Source of the DNA: an uncultured Cytophagales bacterium
GTDB lineage: Bacteria; Bacteroidota; Bacteroidia; Cytophagales; Thermonemataceae
Direction of reading: 5' to 3'
Assembly (NCBI GenBank): GCA_938002655.1
Contig: CALLAC010000024.1
Span: forward strand, 1 to 37,044
DNA: 37,044 nt
In this document: piece after piece, positions 8,289 to 16,000 of the stretch
Layout of the letters: each line of letters begins with the position of its first letter
Position numbering within the stretch: the first letter of the stretch is position 1
Position numbers and translations under genes: made by a program
Notes under the pieces: generated by a model
What the model saw: the letters and a program-made list of their open reading frames with translations, nothing else
What the model was told of the DNA's origin: nothing
Database searches by the model: none

Positions 8289-9269
8289 ATGAAAAACTTT
8301 CAGAGTATTGTGTTGTGGATACTTGTTTTGGGGCTGATAAGTTACACCATCTATGATAAAAAATTTAATAAAATATTGTATGAGCAATACCAAGATGGCT
8401 CTTGGCATCAGATGCAACTCATAGATTTTCGTTTGCCTGAAAAGCTATATTTTGCCGATGAACCCGTACCCTTAGAAGATATGAGTGTACGACAACGCTT
8501 AGACAGAGAATTTTATGTATTTATTTTTTCTCATGCAACTACAGCAATGATTATCCGCAGAGCCAATCAGTGGCTTCCTCGTTTCGAGAAAATTCTTTCG
8601 GAAATGGGTGTACATACAGATTTTAAGTATTTACCTATTATTGAAAGCAGTTTAATTCCTCAGGCGGTTTCACCTATGGGAGCGGCAGGTTTGTGGCAGA
8701 TTATGCCCGAAGTAGGCAAGCAATACGGCTTGGAAATCAATGAAGAAGTAGATGAACGTTTTCATCCGATCAAGGCAGCGTATGTAGCGGCTCGGATACT
8801 GAAAGAAAATTACCAAAAATTTGGCAGTTGGGCATTGGCAGCAGCAGCTTACAACGCAGGGGCAGGATATTTGGAAGGAGTTATTCACTTTCAAAAGCAA
8901 AAGTCTTATTACAATTTGTTTTTGTATCCCGAAACTGCTCGTTATGTAATTCGTTTGGTAGCTTTTAAGCATATTTACGAAAATCTCCAAAAATATGGTT
9001 ATCAGATGAGGCAGGAGCATATGTATTATTTCCCAGCTTTACGAAAAATAAAAATTACAGAAAATATTCAGGATTTGGCTGAATTTGCCGAAAAATATGG
9101 AGTTTCTTATCGAACACTTATAGAGTATAATCCTTGGTTAAAAGGTAAAACTCTTAGTATCAAGGAAGGAAAAACCTATGAAATAGAGTTGCCTTATTCT
9201 TCTCGTAGCAAGCATGAGGTAAATACTGACATGAAAGACACTCTGAAAAAGATGAAAACAGAAGAATAA
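8289..9269 (+). CDS. Lytic murein transglycosylase (SLT domain) with one LysM-like domain
   Basis: A 326-aa membrane-anchored or exported enzyme that cleaves peptidoglycan between MurNAc and GlcNAc, forming 1,6-anhydro products. ATG 8289 gives an N-terminal hydrophobic segment (IVLWILVLGLISYTIY). An in-frame ATG at 8226 lies before the tsf terminator and is rejected. The SLT fold shows the catalytic Glu in IESSLIPQAVSPMGAAGLWQ (about residues 118-137), then IMPEVGKQYGL, and AAAAYNAGAGYL, all hallmark motifs of MltD-like enzymes. The C-terminal part (about 250-305, ITENIQDLAEFAEKYGVSY) looks like one LysM-type peptidoglycan-binding domain. MltD enzymes often have two or more LysM, so this one is compact. 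Confidence 0.9.
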   Translation: MKNFQSIVLWILVLGLISYTIYDKKFNKILYEQYQDGSWHQMQLIDFRLPEKLYFADEPVPLEDMSVRQRLDREFYVFIFSHATTAMIIRRANQWLPRFEKILSEMGVHTDFKYLPIIESSLIPQAVSPMGAAGLWQIMPEVGKQYGLEINEEVDERFHPIKAAYVAARILKENYQKFGSWALAAAAYNAGAGYLEGVIHFQKQKSYYNLFLYPETARYVIRLVAFKHIYENLQKYGYQMRQEHMYYFPALRKIKITENIQDLAEFAEKYGVSYRTLIEYNPWLKGKTLSIKEGKTYEIELPYSSRSKHEVNTDMKDTLKKMKTEE

Positions 9270-9280
9270 AAATAAATAAG

Positions 9281-9297
9281 AAAAGTGTGGCACTTTT
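9281..9297. terminator. Bidirectional hairpin between transglycosylase and MerR genes
   Basis: Perfect 7-bp stem AAAAGTG-TGG-CACTTTT. On the minus strand it is followed by a T-rich stretch, so it mainly serves the MerR gene, whose stop codon (9296-9298) it overlaps. It separates two convergent genes. Confidence 0.7.
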
Positions 9298-9661
9298 AGG
9301 CTGGTAATTCTTTTTTCAGTAAAATAAGAAATTCTTTCATACGTTTGAGAGATTCAATAACTTTTAGTTTCTCTTTCATCTCTTTGGAACGATTACGCAT
9401 AATTTCTTTGGCGGCTTCCAAACGGTAGCCTTCTACTTTTGTGAGTTGGTAAATAAGTTTTAGGTCTTCAATATTTTCTTTGGTAAAGCGTCTGTCGCCT
9501 TTACTATTTTTAGGAAATTGAAGCATATCAAATTCATTTTCCCAAAAACGGATGGTAGAAGGATTTACCTGTAACATTTCTGCTACCTCGCTAATAGTGT
9601 AAAAAAGTTTAACCTCTTGAGAAAGGTCTAAAATTGTATTTTTCTCATAATTGTCTTTCAT
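9296..9661 (-). CDS. MerR family transcriptional regulator
   Basis: The 121-aa protein has the winged helix-turn-helix of MerR regulators near its N-terminus: YTISEVAEMLQVNPSTIRFWENEF (about residues 21-44) followed by the wing with GDRRFTKENIEDLKLIYQL. A basic coiled-coil-like tail (about 85-121) should mediate dimerisation. There is no C-terminal effector domain and no cysteine cluster for metal sensing, so this is the short form widespread in Bacteroidota, where the ligand is unknown. It faces the transglycosylase gene. The 131 AT-rich bases upstream (9662-9792) show no recognisable promoter box, so it may be read as the last gene of the minus-strand group above it. Confidence 0.88.
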   Translation of the reverse strand: MKDNYEKNTILDLSQEVKLFYTISEVAEMLQVNPSTIRFWENEFDMLQFPKNSKGDRRFTKENIEDLKLIYQLTKVEGYRLEAAKEIMRNRSKEMKEKLKVIESLKRMKEFLILLKKELPA

Positions 9662-9792
9662 AAGTGTAAAAGTTTAAGAAAAGATGAAAAAGATATTCTA
9701 AAATATTCATTATAAAAATACGAAATAAAAAATTAAAAATCAAGTTTTTAGCATTTTTTATTTTTAAATTTTTTTTAGTAAAATATTAAAAT

Positions 9793-11073
9793 CTATTCAT
9801 AAAAATTAAAATCAGATAAATCTGGATTGTACTTTTTTTCGCGAGCAAGCTCATACTTGTAAACTACTTCGCCGAGAAGCTTCAAAAAAGGCATAGCTTC
9901 AGTGGCGTACTCGTAGTAATTATCATTGAGAATTTCGTTGCGATTGGTGTGAATAACAGCGGTAAGAAAAAACTCTACTTTGTTTTCAAAATCTACAATG
10001 TAGGCAGAGTCAATAGCAAAACCATAAGCTAAGCCTACAATATTAAATATTCTGATTTGAGGCTTGATAGTAGCAACAGGGTTTTGCCCATAGATGAAAT
10101 ACTTTTTGTAGGCATCAAAAAATCCTTGTTCAGGACGATAGCTGGTAAGTTTGCCTTCACGAGGATATGCTCCCATTGTTCTTCTGATGAAAGCGAGTTG
10201 TTCTTGGCTTAGATTAAATCGTTTTTGTGGTGGCAAGGCTTCAGGCAAAATAGCTGAAATGGTAAATTCATGTAAATATTGCAGAGGCAAGAAGTTATTT
10301 TTCGAAAAATCCATAGGACCATACTGCAATTTGCCATTCATATCCACAAAGGCTTTTCCCAACGAAACATTCAAGATAGGATGAAGCGTGGAATCGTTGC
10401 AAGTTTCGGGTTCTTTGTAAATAAGGTGAAGTTCTGAATCATAAAATAAAGTAGCATTGGTGCATTTGTTTTGTTCGGCAGTATAACAAGAACTCCCAAG
10501 CCTTCGGACTATTCTGACGCTATCATAACCTTTTTGCCTAAGTTGTGTATGAATGTATTTTTGTCCTAAAAAATCATATATGCGAGCAAAAGAAGGATTA
10601 TCACTTACTAAAAGCATTTGTTCAAGGTATTTAGCCAGACAAGGTGGAGAAGGGTCGTTAGCGAAATTACCAATAGCTCCCTCAGGGCATTGTTTGCTTG
10701 CCAGACTGCTCATGCGAGTAAAATGATTGATAATAGCATCTCCTTTTGTTTTGTTGATTTTATTAACTTTTTCCAAACTTAAAAGAGCAACAGGTAATTT
10801 AACTGTACTTGCAGGATAAAAATAGTTATTTATATCAACTTTATATTGAAAGGTTTGCAGAGTAGCTTTGTTTTGTTCGTCTCTATCTATTTGCGAGTAA
10901 ATAATCTGAATGTTATATTCTTTTCTTTCTAAATATTTTTTGAAATGATTGTATTGGGAGTAGAGTATAAACTCCAAAGGGTTAGGGGGATGATTTTTTT
11001 GGGCTAAAAGAACTTTGAAGCTGAAAGTAAAAATCAAATAAATAAAGAGCGTATTTAATTTCATAGTACTCAT
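9793..11073 (-). CDS. Exported serine hydrolase of the class A beta-lactamase/PBP fold
   Basis: A 426-aa protein with a signal peptide (MKLNTLFIYLIFTFSF up to LLAQ); ATG at 11073 or the in-frame ATG three codons later are both possible. The acyl-enzyme motif SxxK is present as PASTVKLPVA, and the SDN loop as LLVSDNPSFARIYDFLG, both in beta-lactamase-like order. The third motif, KTG in active beta-lactamases, aligns with IVG in RIFNIVGLAYGF (about 10030-10060), so the usual lysine is missing. I therefore infer a peptidoglycan or peptide hydrolase or a divergent member and would not call antibiotic resistance. It is 43 bases downstream of the lipoprotein gene and is probably in the same minus-strand operon. 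Confidence 0.8.
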   Translation of the reverse strand: MSTMKLNTLFIYLIFTFSFKVLLAQKNHPPNPLEFILYSQYNHFKKYLERKEYNIQIIYSQIDRDEQNKATLQTFQYKVDINNYFYPASTVKLPVALLSLEKVNKINKTKGDAIINHFTRMSSLASKQCPEGAIGNFANDPSPPCLAKYLEQMLLVSDNPSFARIYDFLGQKYIHTQLRQKGYDSVRIVRRLGSSCYTAEQNKCTNATLFYDSELHLIYKEPETCNDSTLHPILNVSLGKAFVDMNGKLQYGPMDFSKNNFLPLQYLHEFTISAILPEALPPQKRFNLSQEQLAFIRRTMGAYPREGKLTSYRPEQGFFDAYKKYFIYGQNPVATIKPQIRIFNIVGLAYGFAIDSAYIVDFENKVEFFLTAVIHTNRNEILNDNYYEYATEAMPFLKLLGEVVYKYELAREKKYNPDLSDFNFYE

Positions 11074-11116
11074 TATTTGCAGTTGAAGTACAGATGAAAA
11101 TATATAAGTTTCTGAT

Positions 11117-12469
11117 TTACATTTGTTTGTGATAATTTTTTTGTAGTAAAGATTCTTTTTTCTTTTGGGCAGATTTTTTGGGAGTTTCTTTTTTCTCTTC
11201 TATTGTTTCTACTTCTAAATCTTTATCTGTTACTTGTCCTATTTTTTTGGCAAGCATTAGGTTAGAGGTTCCTTCTCTGAACTGATAACCAATACCGAAA
11301 GGTAAGGGCTTTACATTTTCTTTGTTTCGGTATGCTTCACGCATTGCAATTTGATAACGATTACTGAACAAACTGATAGGGCCTGCATATACGCCATAGA
11401 ATGTTTTTTGCCATTTGCTATCATCCGAAAAATTCGAAAGAGGTATACCTGAATCATCTTGTAAAACGTATTGACTATTTTTCAAAATTATATCGCGAAT
11501 AATTTTAAAGTTATAGTTTTTACCTGGTGCCTGAACAGAATACATAAGATAAGAAGCGGCTTTTAGGTAAGTAGCTGTGGGTTTGAGTTTTTCTAAATAT
11601 TTTCTGAAATCAGGGTTTTCTTCTAATAAACCATAGTCAGAAAGGTTAGCACTGAAATAAATTACTGAGCGAATTGTATCATCATTTTTTCTTTTGAAAA
11701 ACAATCGGTTGCCATATACAACTTTTTTATTTTTGTTGTTATTATCAACTTTTTCTTTGTATTCGCTTACAGGTATTAAATTTCCTTCGGTATCTACTAC
11801 AACTTTTTCATAATAAGTGATAGTATTGTCTAATTGGGCGAGATACAGCATAATCAAATGAATAGTACCATCGACTTCGATGGATCGTTTACCTGTTAAA
11901 TCTACGGCCATATCATTGGTACGGAAAAAACTAAATTCGGCTAGAAAATATCCTGCTTTATTGAGTGCCGAGAAGTAATTGGTTTGTTTTTTGGCGATTT
12001 TTTCTACATTGAGCGGATTACCAATAGGCTCTAAGCCTATCATTATGATTTCATCAAGATTAGGAAAAAATACTTGGGCATGCAAAAAATCAGCCCCACT
12101 GAAAGGATAGAATAATGTACCTCCTCTTTGGTTAATTTCTTTTAGTTCTACATCAGCCCAAGCTCGCATTTTAGCAAGTTTGCCTTCTTTCAGCTTTTGC
12201 CATTTCCGATTACTTTCTTGAGAATATTTTTTCCAAGTTTCTGTTTTCTCGTATTCTTGCAAGGGATTGTTTTCTTCTTGTGGCAACCCTGCAATGAAAC
12301 GAGCAATTTCGTTATACTTTTTTTCTATTGGAACTACTCTTTCCTTTTTAGGTTCTTTTTCTAAGGTATCGGTAGCCTGAACAGATTGATTTGAATTTTT
12401 ATCATTTTTACAGTTTGTAAAAAGAGTAATACTTACAACTATTGTAAGCAATAAACTTCTTTTTTTCAT
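11117..12469 (-). CDS. Uncharacterised lipoprotein
   Basis: The 450-aa protein begins with a lipoprotein signal peptide and lipobox (LFTNC, Cys20), followed by a polar low-complexity linker rich in Lys and Glu. The body (about residues 50-420) contains FYPFSGADFLHAQVFFPN near residue 120, conserved-looking but of unknown meaning, and a Lys-rich tail. I do not recognise a functional domain. It begins 13 bases after the APC permease stop codon and precedes the serine hydrolase by 43 bases, so the three are probably one transcript from the promoter at 13933-13964. A role at the membrane linked to the permease or the hydrolase is possible but not shown. Confidence 0.8.
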   Translation of the reverse strand: MKKRSLLLTIVVSITLFTNCKNDKNSNQSVQATDTLEKEPKKERVVPIEKKYNEIARFIAGLPQEENNPLQEYEKTETWKKYSQESNRKWQKLKEGKLAKMRAWADVELKEINQRGGTLFYPFSGADFLHAQVFFPNLDEIIMIGLEPIGNPLNVEKIAKKQTNYFSALNKAGYFLAEFSFFRTNDMAVDLTGKRSIEVDGTIHLIMLYLAQLDNTITYYEKVVVDTEGNLIPVSEYKEKVDNNNKNKKVVYGNRLFFKRKNDDTIRSVIYFSANLSDYGLLEENPDFRKYLEKLKPTATYLKAASYLMYSVQAPGKNYNFKIIRDIILKNSQYVLQDDSGIPLSNFSDDSKWQKTFYGVYAGPISLFSNRYQIAMREAYRNKENVKPLPFGIGYQFREGTSNLMLAKKIGQVTDKDLEVETIEEKKETPKKSAQKKKESLLQKNYHKQM

Positions 12470-12482
12470 AAAAGTTGATATG

Positions 12483-13901
12483 TTATACTTTTTTTTCTTT
12501 TAATCTTTTTTGGTTGATTTTATCACTGATTAAGAAGATGATAAAACCAGAAAGCAGAGAGCCTATCGCCAAAACAGCAGGCATTACTTGCGAAATATAG
12601 CTTTTTTCAGGATGTAGTCCGATACCAAAAATGGCTTTGAGAGAAGGAAATATGCGTTGTTCGAAAAGGAAAAACATTGTCCAAGCAGTACCTGCAATAA
12701 AAATAAGTGTAGTGATAGGGTAGCCCCAGGTTTTATAGGCTAAAAAACTTTCTTTCTCTCTAAATCTTAAAACAAATACTCCGAATACTGTCGAGATAGT
12801 GAAGATTTCAAGCACAAAGGCAATGGCATATAGCACGTCGTTAAAGCTAGAAGTAAGTACCAGTACTATGGCAATAGTTGATTGGAAGAAGATAGCCCAA
12901 ACAGGTACCCCTTTGCTGTTGGTAGTAGCGATATGCTTGAATATTTCAAAATCTTCGCCTATGGCTTTGGTTACACGAGGACCCGCAAAAACCATAGCAC
13001 TGATAGAGGAAACAAGTAACAAGGCTATCATGCTTGCCATTATTTTACCGCCTGCTTTACCAAAAATCATCATCGCAGATTCATACCCAACATCTAATTT
13101 TCCTGCAAGTTGCTCAATGGGAGTAGTGTATAGGAAAACAAAATTGAGCAAAACATAAGTAAACATCACAATTATTGTGCCTAAAAAAAGTGATTTAGGA
13201 ACATTTTTACGAGGATTTTCAATTTCGCCTGCAAGGTAAGCCGAGGCGTTCCAGCCCGAGTAAGCAAAAGATACGTACGCCAAAGATATAGCAAAAGCAG
13301 GTTGCCACACATAATTCCAATCTTTACTTTCTGGAAGTACCGAAATGCTTTGTGGATTGGGTGTAATGAGAAAGCCTGCAAGTATGAAAATGCTAATTAA
13401 AAGCAATTTCATAGCTGTTGAGTATTGTTGGAAAAAACTACCTTTTTTTACATCGGTAGCATGAATGAGCGAAATAAACAAAATGGTAGCTACTGCAATA
13501 ATTTTTTGAAAAATAGGATGTTCGTTTTTAGAAGCAAAAATCGCATCACTAGCGTACTCTCCGAGAGCCATAGCAGCCAGAGCAATAGGGGCGGCAAAAC
13601 CTACACTTGCCGAAATCCAACCTGAAAGAAAACCAAAACCTCGATGATAAATTTGAGAAAGATAATGATACTCTCCTCCTGAACGAGGCATGCGGGCTGC
13701 AAGTTCTCCGTAATTGAATGCTCCGCAAAGAGCAATCACTCCTCCCACTATCCACAGAAGTAACAGAGAAAAAACAGATTTGATATCCAGAGCTTGAAAT
13801 CCCAAACTGGTGAAAACACCAGCTCCTATCATATTAGCAATAACAATAGAAACCGCAGTCAAAAAACTTACTTGTGTTTGCGATTGAGTGGTATTGTACA
13901 T
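12483..13901 (-). CDS. APC superfamily amino acid permease
   Basis: A 472-aa polytopic membrane protein with about 12 hydrophobic helices. The N-terminal signature VSIVIANMIGAGVFTSLG and the following GGVIALCGAFNYGELAARMPRSGGEYHYL are the classical substrate and sodium/proton-binding helices TM1 and TM2 of amino acid-polyamine-organocation transporters. It likely imports or exchanges amino acids across the inner membrane; substrate and coupling ion cannot be read. It is the first gene of a minus-strand group with the lipoprotein and serine hydrolase downstream. The promoter just upstream is well formed (see 13933-13964), with a leader of about 25 nt. Confidence 0.92.
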   Translation of the reverse strand: MYNTTQSQTQVSFLTAVSIVIANMIGAGVFTSLGFQALDIKSVFSLLLLWIVGGVIALCGAFNYGELAARMPRSGGEYHYLSQIYHRGFGFLSGWISASVGFAAPIALAAMALGEYASDAIFASKNEHPIFQKIIAVATILFISLIHATDVKKGSFFQQYSTAMKLLLISIFILAGFLITPNPQSISVLPESKDWNYVWQPAFAISLAYVSFAYSGWNASAYLAGEIENPRKNVPKSLFLGTIIVMFTYVLLNFVFLYTTPIEQLAGKLDVGYESAMMIFGKAGGKIMASMIALLLVSSISAMVFAGPRVTKAIGEDFEIFKHIATTNSKGVPVWAIFFQSTIAIVLVLTSSFNDVLYAIAFVLEIFTISTVFGVFVLRFREKESFLAYKTWGYPITTLIFIAGTAWTMFFLFEQRIFPSLKAIFGIGLHPEKSYISQVMPAVLAIGSLLSGFIIFLISDKINQKRLKEKKV

Positions 13902-13932
13902 TTTGATTAGTCTGTTTTTTGTGCGTAAAGTT

Positions 13933-13964
13933 CAAAACTATACCATTTGCGTTATTATCACAAA
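13933..13964 (-). promoter_or_regulatory. Promoter of the APC permease operon (TTG-N20-TAGTTTTG)
   Basis: Read on the minus strand, TAGTTTTG (13940-13933) is a perfect TAnnTTTG element and TTTG (13964-13961) lies 20 bases upstream of it. This is the canonical Bacteroidota spacing. Confidence 0.75.
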
Positions 13965-14083
13965 TTTGCAGAAAAAATATTTTGTAAGAAGCAATAAGTA
14001 AGATATTGTTGTAAATTTGAAGCAATATTGAAAAAAATTAGAACTATACCCCAAAAATTTTCTTTAAACTTTTTGATTGATTT

Positions 14084-15094
14084 TTATTCTTTAATTGTGA
14101 TTTTTCGGGTATCTACGGCTCCGAGAGAGCGATTTTGTCGGGAGGCGAGTTCTAAAATCTTATCGTATTGTTCAGGTGAGAGGTCGTTGTAGAAATAATA
14201 TACAGGATTGACTTTCTCACCTTTGTAAATTACTTCATAGTGCAAATGGGGTGCAGTTGAAAAGCCTGTACTACCTACATAGCCGATGCATTCACCTCGT
14301 TTTACTTTTTGTCCAAGTCTTACATTGAAACGAGAAAGGTGTGCATAAAGCGTTGTATAGTCTTCGCTATGCTTGATTTGAATTTCGTTGCCATAGCCGC
14401 CAAAATTGTTATTGGCTGCGATTACTTGGCCATCTGCTGTGGCATAAACGGGTGTACCGTGTGGAGCGGCAAAGTCTATACCAGGATGAAACTGAGCACC
14501 ACCAAAAATAGGATGAAAACGCATTCCAAAGCCAGAAGAAAGGCGAGTAAGCTCTTTGTTAGAAATAGGTTGAATTGCAGGAATGCGAGCCAGGCGGTCT
14601 TCTTTACTTTTAGCCATCTGCATTATTTCATCGTAAGATTTGCTTTGTATGTACATTTTACGTTTGAGCATGTCTACTTTCTGTAAAGTATTGAGAATAA
14701 GTTTTTCGGTTTGCAGACCTTTTTGTAGTAAATCGCTATATTTTTCAGTTCCACCGGCTCCTGCAATACGTACTTCTTTGGGAATGGGGTCTGCGGCAAA
14801 AATTACTCTATACACTTTATCATCTCTTTCTTGCAAAGAATTAAGAACCTTATCTGCTTCATCTAATTTTTTATTGATAATTTGGTAGTAGCTCTTGAGC
14901 TCTTCTACTTCGCGAGCAAGTTCAAGCTCTTTATCCGACTTATGAAATTTTGTGTACAAAAAGGTAAATAAAACACCAAATAAAGAAGCTAATACAATAA
15001 TACCTGCTACATTGAGAAACAATTCCCATTTACTAACTTGAACTCTTTCGTAACGGCAAGAGTCCGTATCATAGTAATATTTGATTTTAGCCAT
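14084..15094 (-). CDS. M23 family metallopeptidase (LytM-type, membrane-anchored)
   Basis: The 336-aa protein has a short cytoplasmic N-terminus, one membrane segment (NVAGIIVLASLFGVLFTFLY, residues 29-48), a periplasmic coiled-coil region (about 55-165) and a C-terminal peptidase M23 domain. The zinc ligands are visible as HPGIDFA and HLHYE (HxH), with HPIFGG and YGNEIQIKH also conserved. Such proteins are endopeptidases or activators of amidases acting on peptidoglycan cross-links. The N-terminal MAKIKYYYDTDSCRYERV is a motif I associate with a conserved Bacteroidota M23 family, which supports this start. The gene is monocistronic, with its promoter at 15228-15257. Confidence 0.92.
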   Translation of the reverse strand: MAKIKYYYDTDSCRYERVQVSKWELFLNVAGIIVLASLFGVLFTFLYTKFHKSDKELELAREVEELKSYYQIINKKLDEADKVLNSLQERDDKVYRVIFAADPIPKEVRIAGAGGTEKYSDLLQKGLQTEKLILNTLQKVDMLKRKMYIQSKSYDEIMQMAKSKEDRLARIPAIQPISNKELTRLSSGFGMRFHPIFGGAQFHPGIDFAAPHGTPVYATADGQVIAANNNFGGYGNEIQIKHSEDYTTLYAHLSRFNVRLGQKVKRGECIGYVGSTGFSTAPHLHYEVIYKGEKVNPVYYFYNDLSPEQYDKILELASRQNRSLGAVDTRKITIKE

Positions 15095-15438
15095 AGAGCA
15101 AAAATAGTTTTGTTTGTAAAGTAATTAGCTGTTTAACTGCAAGTTAAGAATAATAAAGAAAAACATTTAGTATATGTACGTTGTTTAGTAAAAAAAAGTT
15201 TCACCCAAATATACATACATTGCTCGGCAAAACTAAAAATTTCATCTTTCAATTCAAAAAAAACTTGTAAAAATCTAATAGTTTTTCAAAATTTTTTCTT
15301 TGTTAAATAAAAAACTTTGTTTTTCAAAGTAAATAAAAAAACAAAAAAAATAAAAAGCATCCCGAAAAAAACATAGATTTTAAGAAAAATTGATAAATTG
15401 CCGCTGTAAATTTTTTGTAAAAAATATTATGTTAATCT
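15095..15438. other. AT-rich divergent intergenic region
   Basis: 344 bases between the divergent M23 and thioesterase genes. It is very AT-rich with long A runs (15300-15360). I find a good minus-strand promoter (15228-15257) and no exact plus-strand TAnnTTTG element before the thioesterase. No open frame or RNA gene was recognised. Confidence 0.6.
15228..15257 (-). promoter_or_regulatory. Promoter of the M23 peptidase gene (TTG-N19-TAGTTTTG)
   Basis: On the minus strand, TAGTTTTG (15235-15228) matches the -7 consensus, and TTG (15257-15255) lies 19 bases further upstream. The leader would be about 125 nt. Confidence 0.6.
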
Positions 15439-15954
15439 ATGACAACAAAAGCTAAATATGCTCGCGAATCCTATACGACAATGACTGAAATGGTACTTCC
15501 CAATGATACAAATACACTTAATAATTTGATGGGAGGGAGGCTGATGTATTTTATGGACGTGGTTTCGGCAATCGCCGCTCTCAAACATTGCAACAGAGTA
15601 GTGGTAACGGCTTCGGTGGATAATATTTCTTTCAAAGAACCTATTCCTTTGGGAAGTGTTATCACATTGCAAGCGAAAGTAACACGTGCCTTTAATTCGT
15701 CTATGGAAGTTCATATTGAAGTATTTGCTGAAAATCCTATCAAGCAAACCAAAGTTAAAACAAATAGTGCTTTCTTTACTTTTGTAGCCGTAGACCAAGT
15801 AGGTAACCCTATCAATGTACCTGAACTCATACCCGAAACAGATGAAGAAAAAACGCTTTATGAGGGAGCTTTGCGTAGAAGGCAATTACGCCTGATTTTA
15901 GCAGGAAAAATGAAACCCGAAGATGCAGGCGAGTTGAAGGCTTTGTTTCAGTAA
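15439..15954 (+). CDS. Acyl-CoA thioesterase (hotdog fold, BACH/YciA-like)
   Basis: The 171-aa hotdog-fold protein hydrolyses acyl-CoA to free fatty acid and CoA in the cytoplasm. The motif NLMGGRLMYFMDVVSAIAA (about residues 29-47) contains the Asn and the Asp that line the active site in this family, and the strand VVTASVDNISFKEPIPLGSVI is the second conserved block. The length is normal for a single-hotdog protein. The predicted helicase gene starts 46 bases downstream on the same strand with no terminator between them, so read-through into that cluster is possible. It marks the left border of the unusual three-gene cluster. Confidence 0.9.
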   Translation: MTTKAKYARESYTTMTEMVLPNDTNTLNNLMGGRLMYFMDVVSAIAALKHCNRVVVTASVDNISFKEPIPLGSVITLQAKVTRAFNSSMEVHIEVFAENPIKQTKVKTNSAFFTFVAVDQVGNPINVPELIPETDEEKTLYEGALRRRQLRLILAGKMKPEDAGELKALFQ

Positions 15955-16000
15955 AGTTAGCAACAGAATTTAATCTTTCTCTGTACTCAAAAGGAAAATT

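Noticed and set aside
15099-15106. TATTTTTG on the minus strand just before the M23 start
   Set aside because: It would place transcription start at or inside the start codon, and no -33 element lies at the right distance. The promoter at 15228-15257 fits better.
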